The notes under the pieces were generated by a model, which was given only the letters and a program-made list of their open reading frames with translations, was not told the origin of the DNA and searched no databases. Shown one piece after another: positions 14,363 to 24,151 of a stretch of DNA of 64,000 nt. Made by a program: the position numbers and the translations under genes. Source of the DNA: Clostridium sp. CAG:567. Its GTDB lineage: Bacteria > Bacillota > Clostridia > TANB77 > CAG-508. The stretch is from assembly GCA_000437855.1 (NCBI GenBank), contig FR902170.1, positions 1-64,000 on the forward strand. Direction: 5' to 3'. Position 1 is the first letter of the stretch; each line of letters opens with the position of its first letter.

Positions 14363-17026
14363 ATGTGGTACACATTATCTACGAAAGAAGTAGAAAGGCA
14401 AATGCAAACTAATATTGAGTTTGGTTTAAACGAAAAACAAGTAGAGGACAAGCAAAATAAATTTGGACTGAATAAGCTAGAAGAAAAGAAAAAAGAGAGT
14501 ATAATTATAAAATTCGTAAAACAATTTAATGATTTTATGATAATTATATTAATAATTGCCTCAATTATTTCAGCAGTAGTAGCAAAACTAGAAGGAAGTA
14601 ATGATTATTTTGATTCAATTATAATAATTGCAATTGTAGTATTTAATGCTATTATGGGATTAGTGCAAGAGGCAAAGGCGGAAAAATCATTAGAAGCGCT
14701 TAAGAAAATGACTGCACCCACTTGTAAAGTAAAAAGAGATGGTAAAATATGCACTATAAAAAGTGAGCAAATAGTTCCAGGAGATATTGTACTACTAGAA
14801 GCGGGAAATTATGTACCAGCAGATTGTAGATTAATTTCAAGTTCTAACTTAAAAATAGAGGAATCTAGTTTAACAGGTGAAACTGTACCAGTTTTAAAAG
14901 ACGCCAATTGCATGCTAAAAGAAAAAACAGCATTAGGAGACATGGTAAATATGGCATTTTCAACTACAATAGTAGTTAATGGACATGGAGAGGCAATTGT
15001 AACAGAAACAGGAATGAATACAAAAGTAGGCAAAATTGCAAAAATGATTATTACAAATGAAGCACCTGAAACACCAATTCAAAAGAAATTAGGAGAAGTA
15101 GGAAAAACGTTAGGAATTGCATGTTTAGGAATTTGTTTATTGATATTTATAATTGGACTTTTAAAGAAAATTGAACCGATAGAAATGTTTATGACATCAG
15201 TAGGATTAGCTGTAGCAGCAATACCAGAAGGACTGCCTGCAATAGTAACAATTATGTTATCAATTGGTGTAACAAAAATGGCAAAGAAAAATAGCATAAT
15301 TAGAAAGTTACCAGCAGTTGAAACACTAGGCAGTAGTAGTGTTATATGCTCAGATAAAACAGGAACTCTAACACAAAATAAAATGCAAGTTACTAAAATA
15401 GCAAATATAAATGGAGAAACTAATGATAAAGAATATATAAAATGGTTAATTGGTATGACTACAATGTGCACAGATGTGGAAATATCAAGAGAAAATGGAA
15501 AAATAGAACTAACAGGAGAACCAACTGAAAAGGCAATAGTTAACAAAGCTTTAGATGAAGGACAAAACAAAATTGAGTTATATAATGTAATGAAACGTGT
15601 AAAAGATATTCCATTTGACTCAAGTAGAAAAATGATGACAACAATTCATAAAATACCAACTGGATATAGAGTTATAACAAAAGGTGCACCAGATATATTA
15701 TTAAAAAGATGTAACAAAGTATATGAAAATGGAAATGTAACCACATTAGATTATTCAAAAACTAAATTGATAGAAAATCAAAATAATAAAATGGCAGATG
15801 AGGCCTTAAGAGTATTAGCAATAGCATATTTAGATATACCAAGTCTGCCAAGCAAGATAGATAGTGAGAATATAGAAAAAAATCTGATTTTTATTGGACT
15901 AATAGGAATGATAGATCCACCAAGAGAAGGAGTAAAAGAAGCTGTTACAACCTGTAAAAAAGCTGGAATAAAAACTGTAATGATTACAGGAGATCATATA
16001 ATAACAGCAAAAGCAATTGCAAAAGATTTAGGCATATTAAGAGGCAGTGATTTAGCAATTACAGGTGAAGAACTAGATAAAATACCGCAAAGCATATTAC
16101 AAAAAAACATTATGAATTATTCTGTTTTTGCAAGAGTAACACCAGAACATAAAGTTAGAATAGTTAAAGCATATCAGTCAACAGGTGCGGTGGTAGCAAT
16201 GACAGGAGATGGTGTAAACGACGCACCAGCATTAAAAAATGCTGATATTGGAATTGCAATGGGAAAAAATGGCACAGATGTTGCTAAAAATGCAGCAGAC
16301 ATGGTCTTGACAGATGATAATTTTGTTACAATTGTTGAAGCTGTTAAACAAGGAAGAAATATATTTGATAATATAAAAAAGGCTGTACATTTTTTAATTG
16401 CAACAAATATAGGAGAAATTGTTACCATATTTTTGGGATTGTTATTAGGTTTAAAATCTCCACTTTTAGCTATTCAACTATTGTGGATAAACTTAGTAAC
16501 TGATTCACTCCCAGCAATTGCTTTAGGATTAGAAAAGCCAGAAGCGGATATAATGAATAAAAAACCTAGAGATAATAAAAAGGGAATTTTTGCAGACGGA
16601 TTATGGCAAAAAATAATTGCAGAGGGAATAATGTTAGGTGCTTTAACATTAGTGGCATTTAGTTTAGGAAATTATTTATATGGAACAGAAGTTGCAAGAA
16701 CAATGGCTTTTGTGAGCTTAGGATTATTAGAACTAATACACAGTTTTAATATAAAAAGTGATGAGTCTATATTTAAAGTTGGATTATTTGAAAATAAATA
16801 TTTAATGGGAGCATTTATCTTAGGTGCTATATTACAAGTTGTTGTGGTTGTGATTCCATCAGTGGCAGAAATATTTAAACTTGTACCATTAACACAAACA
16901 CAATGGTTATATACATTTGGAATATCTATATTACCATTAATAATAATTGAATTGCAGAAGATGTTTGACAAGACTGATTCAAAGTTCGAAAATAAAGGAA
17001 TATTAGTAAAACGTGCAAGCGTATAG
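14363..17026 (+). CDS. Calcium-translocating P-type ATPase (PMCA/SERCA-like)
   Basis: An 887-residue P2A-type cation pump of the plasma membrane. Actuator motif SSLTGETVPV; phosphorylation motif CSDKTGTLTQNK with Asp331; hinge TGDGVNDAPALKNADIGIAMG. The membrane calcium ligands of SERCA are conserved: AAIPEGLPAIV in helix 4, ATNIGEIV in helix 5, and INLVTDSLPAIALG in helix 6, so Ca2+ export is the likely function, with Mn2+ as an alternative. About ten membrane segments are visible, with a cation-ATPase N-terminal domain at the front. The start follows AAAGGAGGA. The small frame at 17030 follows almost directly. Confidence 0.9.
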   Translation: MWYTLSTKEVERQMQTNIEFGLNEKQVEDKQNKFGLNKLEEKKKESIIIKFVKQFNDFMIIILIIASIISAVVAKLEGSNDYFDSIIIIAIVVFNAIMGLVQEAKAEKSLEALKKMTAPTCKVKRDGKICTIKSEQIVPGDIVLLEAGNYVPADCRLISSSNLKIEESSLTGETVPVLKDANCMLKEKTALGDMVNMAFSTTIVVNGHGEAIVTETGMNTKVGKIAKMIITNEAPETPIQKKLGEVGKTLGIACLGICLLIFIIGLLKKIEPIEMFMTSVGLAVAAIPEGLPAIVTIMLSIGVTKMAKKNSIIRKLPAVETLGSSSVICSDKTGTLTQNKMQVTKIANINGETNDKEYIKWLIGMTTMCTDVEISRENGKIELTGEPTEKAIVNKALDEGQNKIELYNVMKRVKDIPFDSSRKMMTTIHKIPTGYRVITKGAPDILLKRCNKVYENGNVTTLDYSKTKLIENQNNKMADEALRVLAIAYLDIPSLPSKIDSENIEKNLIFIGLIGMIDPPREGVKEAVTTCKKAGIKTVMITGDHIITAKAIAKDLGILRGSDLAITGEELDKIPQSILQKNIMNYSVFARVTPEHKVRIVKAYQSTGAVVAMTGDGVNDAPALKNADIGIAMGKNGTDVAKNAADMVLTDDNFVTIVEAVKQGRNIFDNIKKAVHFLIATNIGEIVTIFLGLLLGLKSPLLAIQLLWINLVTDSLPAIALGLEKPEADIMNKKPRDNKKGIFADGLWQKIIAEGIMLGALTLVAFSLGNYLYGTEVARTMAFVSLGLLELIHSFNIKSDESIFKVGLFENKYLMGAFILGAILQVVVVVIPSVAEIFKLVPLTQTQWLYTFGISILPLIIIELQKMFDKTDSKFENKGILVKRASV

Positions 17027-17029
17027 AAC

Positions 17030-17257
17030 TTGAGAGTTGACACTGAAGCCAACGGCTTTGAAACCTATATGCCTCATCAACATCTGAAAGAAAAAGCTAA
17101 GTTGTCTAAGAAAAATTATAATGCAAACAGAAGTAATATTGATAATGCAATTATTGAAATGGAAAGTGTCAAATGTCTTATGGAGTATGACACTGAGGAA
17201 GCACTGGTGGAGCGCATTCGATACTATATGAAAGATTTCTTTTTGCGAATGTTCTAA
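17030..17257 (+). CDS. Unrecognised small ORF of foreign composition
   Basis: I do not recognise this 75-residue frame (TTG start; an in-frame ATG at 17069 gives 62 residues). It encodes a hydrophilic, mostly helical protein ending YYMKDFFLRMF. Its codons (GCC, GGC, ACC, CTG, CGC) and GC content, near 38%, differ from the AT-rich neighbours. Near its start is a small hairpin (AAGCC-AAC-GGCTT, about 17047-17059), and it ends at a terminator (17264-17293). No good ribosome site precedes either start. It could be a remnant of a mobile element, a small protein gene, or a non-coding RNA. Confidence 0.3.
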   Translation: MRVDTEANGFETYMPHQHLKEKAKLSKKNYNANRSNIDNAIIEMESVKCLMEYDTEEALVERIRYYMKDFFLRMF

Positions 17258-17263
17258 CTCCGG

Positions 17264-17293
17264 TAGAGTGTCAGTTTTGGCACTCTATTTTTT
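17264..17293 (+). terminator. Rho-independent terminator
   Basis: TAGAGTG (17264-17270) pairs with CACTCTA (17281-17287), followed by six T residues. It ends the P-type ATPase/small ORF unit. Confidence 0.75.
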
Positions 17294-17305
17294 GTATAAA
17301 AAATA

Positions 17306-17334
17306 TTGATATTTATAAATATATTATATAAAAT
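17306..17334 (+). promoter_or_regulatory. Promoter of the DUF2207 gene
   Basis: TTGATA at 17306-17311 and TAAAAT at 17329-17334, spacing 17, 33 bases before the start codon. Confidence 0.55.
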
Positions 17335-17367
17335 GTAAATAGTAAAATATGAGAAAGGGGATATATA

Positions 17368-19401
17368 ATGAAAAGGTATCACTATCTAACTAAAATGTTA
17401 ATAATGTTATTAGTGTTTTTTTTCAGCCTTTTAATTGGAAATCAAGTAAAGGCAGGGAGTATTAAGCTAAATAAGTTAGATTTCGAAATTCAACTAAATG
17501 AAGATGGAAGTATGGATGTAGTTGAAAATTGGAATGCAAAAATTACTGATACTAATACAATGTTTAAAGATTTCTATTTAGATAGTTCTAAATTTAAAAA
17601 AATAACAAATGTAGAAGTTTATAGAGTTAGTTCTGGGAATAAACAAAAATTAACTCAAATTGATAAAGAAATGTATCATGTTACTAAAAATTGTTATTAT
17701 GGATTACCAATTAGTGGCAATAAATTTGAAATTGCTTGGGGAGTTTCAGTAAATGGAACGGAAACAAGAAATTATCAAGTTAAATACAAGGTAGTAGATG
17801 TAATAAAAACTTATGCAGACTGCTCAGAGTTATATTGGCAATTGGTTGGTACAGACAATGAAATACCTGTAACAAAACTAACAGGAACAATTAAATTACC
17901 AAAAGCAGTAGCAGAAAAGAATAATATAAGAGGTTGGGCTCATGGTCCATATAATGGCAATATTACAGTAAGTGAAAATAAGGTGTATTTAGATGTTGAC
18001 TATTTAGATACAGGAGTAATGGTAGAAGCTAGAATAGCAGTTTTAGAAGACTTATTCTCAAAAAATAAAAGAGTTGATAAATCAAAATTTTCAGAAATTT
18101 TAGCAGAAGAACAAAGTTGGGCTGATCAAGCAAATAGAGAAAGAGAAAAATATATAAAAGATATAGAAAGATCAAAACGTATTGAAAAAATTATAGCTGT
18201 AGCTTATATTATAGCAACAATTGCACTAACTATATTTTTAATATACAATCTAATAAAAAATGGAATTAAAGCAAGACAAACGGAAAAAAGAAAAATGCCT
18301 AAACTAGACTATTTTAGAGATATTCCAAACAAAGAGGCATCTGCAGGAGATGCAGCATATTTATATTACCATAGAAATGGAAGTTTTAGAAAAAATATAT
18401 CGAAAATATTATCAGCAACTTTATTACAATTATCATTAAAAAAATATATAGCATTTTCAGAAGATAAAACAAAGGCAAAACCACAAGTAAGAATAAATAT
18501 TTTGAATAATACAGAACAATTAGAAACATTAACAAAGGATGAAGTTACAGTATTAAGTATGCTTAAGGATGTTACAAGAAAAACAAATAAAGTTGGTGAA
18601 ATTGCTACTTTTACAATGAAAGAATTTGAAAAATATGCAAAAGATAAATGTGAAATTTTTATGAAAAAAATAGAAGCAATAGAAGTTGAAGTAAAATCAC
18701 ATCAAATAGTATTAAAAAATTACTCAAATGAAAATGAAAAGAAAGTTAATCAGTCTACTACTAAAGCAATATTATATGTTACATTTGGAATAACTGGAGT
18801 AATTGTTACAATACCACTTTTCCCATGGCTAACAATACCAGCAATCCTTTTAATACTTAATTCTATACCACATTTCAGTATGGCTAAAAAAGTAAATGAA
18901 CTAACAGATAAAGGATTAGAAGAAAAGGCAAAATGGGTAGGACTTAAAAAATATATGGAAGACTTTTCTTTATTAAACGAAAGAGAAGTTCCAGATTTAA
19001 AACTATGGGAAAAATACTTGGTATTTGCAACAGCCTTTGGAATTGCAGACAAAGTATTAAAACAGCTAAAAATTAAATATCCAGAATTACAAAATAGTGA
19101 TGTGGATAATTATTCATATATACATATGCTATATCATAGCTCACTAAACAACTCATTCATAAATACACTTAATACATCAGTAAACAGAGTATATATGGGA
19201 GGAATGAGTGCAGAAGCTGCTAGAAGTGGTTATGATGGAAGTAACTTCTCATCAGGAGGAGGCTTTGGAGGAGGCTTCTCTGGAGGTGGCGGAGGCCGGA
19301 GGCGGCGGAGGCCGGAATGGGCGGAAGATAAAAAAGTAGCCACTTTCATGTGGCTACTTTTGAAAATAAAAGGGGATGTTTTACTAATCTGTAGTCAATA
19401 A
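17368..19401 (+). CDS. DUF2207 domain membrane protein, 3' end probably frameshifted
   Basis: A secreted-then-anchored protein typical of DUF2207: signal peptide (about residues 7-30), an extracytoplasmic beta domain with a conserved SMDVVENWNAKIT segment, a membrane helix near 270-295, a long cytoplasmic part with two further hydrophobic segments near 465-495, and a Gly-rich tail. Function is unknown for the family. The tail looks broken. After FSGGGGG the frame turns to RRRRRPEW and runs on through a clear terminator (19332-19361) for about 20 codons. In another frame the Gly-coding stretch ends at a TAA (19329-19331) one base before the hairpin. I infer a one- or two-base indel in the GC-rich GGC/GGA repeat. 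Confidence 0.75.
   Translation: MKRYHYLTKMLIMLLVFFFSLLIGNQVKAGSIKLNKLDFEIQLNEDGSMDVVENWNAKITDTNTMFKDFYLDSSKFKKITNVEVYRVSSGNKQKLTQIDKEMYHVTKNCYYGLPISGNKFEIAWGVSVNGTETRNYQVKYKVVDVIKTYADCSELYWQLVGTDNEIPVTKLTGTIKLPKAVAEKNNIRGWAHGPYNGNITVSENKVYLDVDYLDTGVMVEARIAVLEDLFSKNKRVDKSKFSEILAEEQSWADQANREREKYIKDIERSKRIEKIIAVAYIIATIALTIFLIYNLIKNGIKARQTEKRKMPKLDYFRDIPNKEASAGDAAYLYYHRNGSFRKNISKILSATLLQLSLKKYIAFSEDKTKAKPQVRINILNNTEQLETLTKDEVTVLSMLKDVTRKTNKVGEIATFTMKEFEKYAKDKCEIFMKKIEAIEVEVKSHQIVLKNYSNENEKKVNQSTTKAILYVTFGITGVIVTIPLFPWLTIPAILLILNSIPHFSMAKKVNELTDKGLEEKAKWVGLKKYMEDFSLLNEREVPDLKLWEKYLVFATAFGIADKVLKQLKIKYPELQNSDVDNYSYIHMLYHSSLNNSFINTLNTSVNRVYMGGMSAEAARSGYDGSNFSSGGGFGGGFSGGGGGRRRRRPEWAEDKKVATFMWLLLKIKGDVLLICSQ
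19332..19361. terminator. Terminator of the DUF2207 gene
   Basis: A 12-bp perfect stem (19332-19343 with 19350-19361, AAAAGTAGCCAC and its complement) with a 6-base loop. It lies inside the annotated reading frame, which argues that the true stop is just before it. Confidence 0.8.
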
Positions 19402-19488
19402 CGGAGTAACTAATTATTGACTACACACATAATATAACAATAGAATTTGTCCTTTGTGTGAATTCAAAGTGATTAATCTGCAAAATAA

Positions 19489-19614
19489 AAATGTGCCATT
19501 GGGGACGGAGAATTTTGGCACAAAAACCTATTTACGAATATCATAATAGGGAGCTTTTTTAATAAGCTCCCTATTTATTTCGTGTCAAAATTCTCTGCCA
19601 CTAATGGCACATTT
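19489..19614. repeat. GGGAC-core long palindrome, copy 1
   Basis: Left arm 19489-19521 (AAATGTGCCATT, GGGGACGGAGAATTTTG) pairs imperfectly with right arm 19582-19614. An inner 12-bp terminator stem sits at 19545-19556 with 19564-19575 (AATAGGGAGCTT and its complement). It lies between the convergent DUF2207 and M23 genes and touches the M23 stop codon. Compare the elements at 54553-54684 and 57053-57139. Confidence 0.75.
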
Positions 19615-20574
19615 CTATTTATAAATATAGTTTTGTGGATTTACACTAACACCATTAATTTTAATTTCAAAGTGTAAGTGGTTACCAGTTGAATTACCAG
19701 TTGAACCAACGGCAGCGATAACGTCACCAGCTTTAACTGTATCTCCAACCTTTGAATATAATTTACTACAGTGACCATAATAAATTTGTACACCATTACC
19801 ACAGTCAACAATAATTAAATTACCATAACTTCCATTATCACCAGAAAACGTAACTTTACCATCACAAGCTGCTTTAATTTGTGTACCATATGGTGCAGCA
19901 ATATCTAGTCCATTATGAGGGTAACTACGTATACTTTCTCTACTACCAAAACGTGAAGTAATAACACCAGAAATTGGTTTTTGAGCTAGATAAACACCAT
20001 TTACAGAAGCATCATCAATTTTTTTAAGCTCTGTATTAACTTCTTTTGAAGCTACTTTAATGTCAACAGTTTCATACTCGTTTGAATCTTGTGTATATAA
20101 CTCATTTATACCAATTGTAAATTTTATATTATCTTCATACTTTTCTTTCATATCAGTAACTAATTTTTCGGCCTCTTCTAATGAATCTACAACTGATTTC
20201 TGTTTACCGTTTAAAGTTACAGCATAATATTTGTATGTCATTTTTGTGTTTTCTTCAATTTTTGCTAAAACAGAGTTGTCATTTACGTCTATATTATTAT
20301 TAATGAAAGCTAAATTATATTCTGGAACTATACAATCAACAAATGCTATATTGTTTGTTCCTTCTAATGCTAACATATCATTTACTTTTTCTTCAACTAA
20401 TTCTTTATTTTGAACATATCCTATATGTTCACCTGAAATACTAACACTACATACTAGTTTGTATTTCATAAAAATAACTGTCATGATAATAAATAAAGCA
20501 ATTGCTACTAAGTTAATTAGTTTAAACCATTCTTTTGTGCAGTATTTAATTTGCTTGTTTAAAATAAATTTCAC
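19615..20574 (-). CDS. M23 family metallopeptidase (LytM-type murein endopeptidase)
   Basis: A 319-residue membrane-anchored cell-wall peptidase. One N-terminal membrane helix (about residues 20-40) is followed by two small beta repeats (LVEEKVNDML and LEEAEKLVTDM segments), a linker, and a C-terminal M23 domain from about residue 205. The zinc ligands are present: HNGLDIAAP, and HLHFEI near the end; GHCSKL supplies the catalytic His. M23 enzymes cut the peptide crosslinks of peptidoglycan. It is monocistronic on the minus strand, with its promoter at 20613-20641, and ends inside the palindrome 19489-19614, which may serve as its terminator. Confidence 0.88.
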   Translation of the reverse strand: MKFILNKQIKYCTKEWFKLINLVAIALFIIMTVIFMKYKLVCSVSISGEHIGYVQNKELVEEKVNDMLALEGTNNIAFVDCIVPEYNLAFINNNIDVNDNSVLAKIEENTKMTYKYYAVTLNGKQKSVVDSLEEAEKLVTDMKEKYEDNIKFTIGINELYTQDSNEYETVDIKVASKEVNTELKKIDDASVNGVYLAQKPISGVITSRFGSRESIRSYPHNGLDIAAPYGTQIKAACDGKVTFSGDNGSYGNLIIVDCGNGVQIYYGHCSKLYSKVGDTVKAGDVIAAVGSTGNSTGNHLHFEIKINGVSVNPQNYIYK

Positions 20575-20612
20575 ACTCCTTTTTTAGCTTTTTTCTTTGC
20601 ACGACATCTTCT

Positions 20613-20641
20613 ATTATACTACATATTGTGCACAATTTCAA
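20613..20641 (-). promoter_or_regulatory. Promoter of the M23 peptidase gene
   Basis: On the minus strand TTGAAA (20636-20641) and TATAAT (20613-20618) are 17 bases apart, about 40 bases before the start codon. Confidence 0.7.
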
Positions 20642-20852
20642 ACAAGTTATACTTATAAATACCATTTTTGAGTTAAGTATGTAAAATTGGCAATCCTTTA
20701 TTCTGAGAATACTACTCATTTACTCTCTATTTCTTTGAATTACTCGTTTTTTCTTTGATTTTTAGCTATTGACTTTATAAAATTTGACTATTGAAGTATA
20801 AAAATAAATACAGCCAATATTCAAATGGCTGTATCCGTAAATGTTTAAGAAA

Positions 20853-22125
20853 TTATGGGCGTTCTTGTAAAGTGATTGTTACACTCTTTTCTTTTCCATC
20901 ACGATAAATTTTAAGAGTTATCGTATCTCCAATTTGTTTTTTATTTTTTATATCATTTAATTCATCCATTGTAGTAATTTTAGTTCCATCAGCTTCAATT
21001 ATAACGTCTCCAACTTTTAATCCAGCTTTTTCACCAGCTGAAAAGTCTTCTATAGTTTTTATATAGACACCAACTACTAAGTTATTAGCTTTAGCTGTAT
21101 TTTCATCTAAGTCAATTCCACCAATTCCAATATAAGGTCTTTTTACTTTGCTATACTGAATAAGTTGTTCATATATACTTTTTGTAGAATTAATTGGAAT
21201 GGCAAATCCGACTCCTTCTACTCCAGTACCAGAAAGTTTTAAAGTATTCACACCAATTACTTGCCCTTTACTATTAACTAATGCGCCACCACTATTACCA
21301 GAATTTATTGCAGCATCTGTTTGAATTGCTGTGTATTTATTTCCATCACTATCAGTAACATCTCTATTAACAGCACTAATAATACCAGCAGTTACACTAT
21401 TATCTAATCCTAAAGGGCTACCAATTGCCATTGCAAATTCACCAACTTGTACTGAACTAGAATCACCAAGTTCTGCAACAGTTAAGCTATCTTTATCGAT
21501 TTTAATAACTGCTAAGTCAGTTTGTGAATCTGTACCTATAATTTTTCCTGTATATTCAGTATCATCATTATATAATTTTACAGTAACTTTATTTGCTTTT
21601 TCGATTTCATAAAAGGAATTAGAACTTGAAGTTGTAGAATTTACAACATGGTTATTTGTTAAAATATATCCATCTTCGCTTATAATAATTCCAGATCCTT
21701 TGGCTGTTACTGTTCCAGAAGAACGGTTAAAAATTGAATTAACAGAATATTCAACACTAATAGCAACTATAGATGGTTGAACCTTTTTTGCAACTCCAAT
21801 AGCTGTATCTGAGTAACCTTGTAGAGATATAAGTTGTGTATTAAAATTAGAACTATTTTCATTTGAATCATTTGTAGTATTAGATGAATCGGTGATAACC
21901 AATTTTTCTAAAAATGCTTGTTTAATGCTTGGAACATTTATACATGCACCAAGTGTAATTGTTGCACCAAGTACACCACATACAAAAGGTAAAATAACTA
22001 CTTTTCCAAAACCTGCTCCATTTGATTTTTTTTTTCCTGTCCGAACCATTAAATGCTTTGTAATTAGCTTCTGTTGTTGTTGGACTTACACTTTTAAATT
22101 CTTGACTATTGTTTTCTTCACTCAT
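20853..22125 (-). CDS. HtrA/DegP-type serine protease with PDZ domain, frameshifted at an A10 run
   Basis: Membrane-anchored quality-control protease. The body shows a membrane helix, the trypsin-like domain with TNNHVV (His), QTDLAVIKID (Asp) and NSGNSGGALV (Ser), and one C-terminal PDZ domain. The good start is the ATG at 22125 (MSEENNSQEF), with GGAGGT eight bases upstream. That frame runs into the wrong frame after about 33 codons, at a run of ten A residues (22026-22035 on + as T10). The protease frame opens 5' of the run at an ATG (22049) with no ribosome site. Removing one A joins them into a 423-residue protein. This may be slippage, a real mutation, or a sequence error. Confidence 0.85.
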
Positions 22126-22156
22126 TGAAAATTACCTCCAAAATTTGTATAAATAT

Positions 22157-22186
22157 ATTTTATCTTAAACTATAGATATCATACAA
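22157..22186 (-). promoter_or_regulatory. Promoter of the HtrA gene
   Basis: Minus strand TTGTAT (22181-22186) and TAAAAT (22157-22162) with 18-base spacing, about 30 bases before the start at 22125. Confidence 0.45.
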
Positions 22187-22266
22187 CACATTTGTGAAAA
22201 AAATGTGAATATTTTGTATTTTTTATTTGGCAGTAATGAAAACAATGTTAATTAGTTAAATTTCAT

Positions 22267-22294
22267 TTGCATTTTATGCAAAATAATGTATAAT
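22267..22294 (+). promoter_or_regulatory. Promoter of rnc
   Basis: TTGCAT (22267-22272) and a consensus TATAAT (22289-22294) with 16-base spacing, 50 bases before the rnc start. Confidence 0.5.
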
Positions 22295-22343
22295 AAATAG
22301 GAAGGAAAAACATTTAAATTATACCTTCAGAAAGAAGAAAAAT

Positions 22344-23027
22344 ATGGAAGAATTAGAAAAAAGCATTGGATATACATTTAAAGATAAAAAATTACTAAAA
22401 AATGCTTTAACACATACATCTTATGCGTATGAACATCATGTAGAAAGCAATGAAAAATTAGAGTTCTTAGGAGATAGCATTTTAGAATTTTTATCAAGTA
22501 AATATATATACAATAATTACCCACAATTAAAAGAAGGAGAAATGACTAAAGTGAGGGCAGAGGTGGTATGCGAAGATAGCTTATATTTAGTAGCACAAAG
22601 ACATCATTTTAGTGATTTCTTATACTTAGGAAAAAGTGAAGCAGTAAGTCATGGATATACAAAACCAGCTATTTTAGCCGATAGTGTTGAATCGGTTATT
22701 GCGGCAATATACTTTGATGGAGGATTAGAAGAAGCAGAAAAATTTATAATAACTAATTTAAAAGAAGCAGTAAAATTTTCAAGTAAAAATGTTGGCATGA
22801 AAGACCACAAAACTGTGCTTCAAGAAAAATTGCAAGAAAATGGAACAGTTCATATTAGCTATAAAGTACTTAAAACAAGTGGACCAGATCATGATAAAAC
22901 ATTTGTTGTTGAAGTATATTGTGAAGATCAACCACTTGCTGTAGGAGAAGGAAAAACAAAAAAACAAGCAGAAATGAAAGCAGCTGAAAAAGCACTACTT
23001 CAGATTGAAAAAAATACAAAAGAATAA
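22344..23027 (+). CDS. rnc: Ribonuclease III
   Basis: Double-strand-specific endoribonuclease for rRNA maturation and antisense turnover. The 227-residue product has the nuclease signature NEKLEFLGDSILEFL (about residues 37-51), the second acidic cluster LADSVESVIAAIYFDGG, and a C-terminal double-stranded-RNA-binding domain (DHKTVLQEKLQENG to KKQAEMKAAEKALLQI). Its length and residue set are normal. The next gene, 49 bases on, is a radical SAM protein, a common neighbour in Clostridia; smc, another frequent neighbour, is elsewhere in this window. Confidence 0.96.
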   Translation: MEELEKSIGYTFKDKKLLKNALTHTSYAYEHHVESNEKLEFLGDSILEFLSSKYIYNNYPQLKEGEMTKVRAEVVCEDSLYLVAQRHHFSDFLYLGKSEAVSHGYTKPAILADSVESVIAAIYFDGGLEEAEKFIITNLKEAVKFSSKNVGMKDHKTVLQEKLQENGTVHISYKVLKTSGPDHDKTFVVEVYCEDQPLAVGEGKTKKQAEMKAAEKALLQIEKNTKE

Positions 23028-23076
23028 TTAATAAAGGTCATTTAATTTATGTTACAAAATTGGCAAGGAGGAAAAG

Positions 23077-24147
23077 ATGAAAAAAGAATATATTATACCA
23101 ATATTTGTACCACATTTAGGATGTCCTCATCAATGCTCATTTTGCAATCAAAGGGAAATCAGTGGACAAACAAAACAGGTGACTGCAAAAGATGTAAAAG
23201 AGACAATAGAATTTTACTTAAAAAACTTTAAGGATGACTTAAAATATGTAGAGGTAGCATTTTATGGTGGGAGTTTTACAGCAATAGAAGAAAAAAAGCA
23301 AATTGAATTGTTAGAAGCTGCAAATGAATTCATTAGACAAGGAAAAGTAAAAAGCATTAGAATATCTACAAGACCAGACTATATAGATAAACTAATATTA
23401 AAAAGATTAAAAAAATATCATGTACAAACAATAGAATTAGGAGTACAATCCGCTAATGATTACATTTTGGCAAGATGTCAAAGAGGACATACTTTTGAAG
23501 ATGTAAAAAAAGCATCTAAACTTATTAGATTTTATGGATTTATACTAGGACATCAAATGATGATTGGACTACCAGAAAGTACAAAACTAGATGAGATTAA
23601 TACAGCAAAAGCGTTGATAAAACTTAAACCTAAAATTGTGAGAATTTATCCTGTACTTGTAATAAAAAACACTCCATTAGCTAAAGAATATGAATCAGGG
23701 GATTATTTGCCATTAACTGTAGAACAAGCAGTAGAGCGTTCAGAAGAAATAATGAAGCTATTTAATAAAGCTAAAATAGAAGTAATAAGAATTGGACTTC
23801 AAAATACAGAAGAAATTACAGACCCAACAGAAAAAGGTAGTCAGGTAATTGCAGGTCCATATCATCCAGCATTTAGACAATTAGTAGAATCAAGAATGTG
23901 GTATGATGAGATTGTACAAAAAATAAAGCAAATCAATATAAAAGTCATGCAAGTAACAATTACTGCAAATCCAGATAATATAAACAATATTATAGGTCAT
24001 AAAAAAGAAAATGTCCTAAAATTAAAAGAACTTTATGATGTTGATGTAGTTGTAAAACCAGATGAAAATATAAAAAAAGGCAAATTCGAAATAAAAATTG
24101 ATAAGACTTATGAAGATATTCTAGAAGAGTTAAAAAATAAAAACTAA
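23077..24147 (+). CDS. Radical SAM protein of the Elp3-like family
   Basis: A 356-residue radical SAM enzyme. The [4Fe-4S] motif is CPHQCSFC (CX3CX2C, about residues 16-23, followed by NQ), and the SAM-binding GGSFTAI segment and the ELGVQSANDYIL strand follow. The fold resembles the radical SAM part of Elp3/YhcC proteins, but the C-terminal acetyltransferase domain of true Elp3 is absent; instead there is a short domain ending IKIDKTYEDILEEL. Clostridial homologues commonly sit next to rnc, as here, and have no proven substrate, though tRNA modification is a fair guess. It begins after AAGGAGG. Confidence 0.8.
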   Translation: MKKEYIIPIFVPHLGCPHQCSFCNQREISGQTKQVTAKDVKETIEFYLKNFKDDLKYVEVAFYGGSFTAIEEKKQIELLEAANEFIRQGKVKSIRISTRPDYIDKLILKRLKKYHVQTIELGVQSANDYILARCQRGHTFEDVKKASKLIRFYGFILGHQMMIGLPESTKLDEINTAKALIKLKPKIVRIYPVLVIKNTPLAKEYESGDYLPLTVEQAVERSEEIMKLFNKAKIEVIRIGLQNTEEITDPTEKGSQVIAGPYHPAFRQLVESRMWYDEIVQKIKQINIKVMQVTITANPDNINNIIGHKKENVLKLKELYDVDVVVKPDENIKKGKFEIKIDKTYEDILEELKNKN

Positions 24148-24151
24148 AGTA

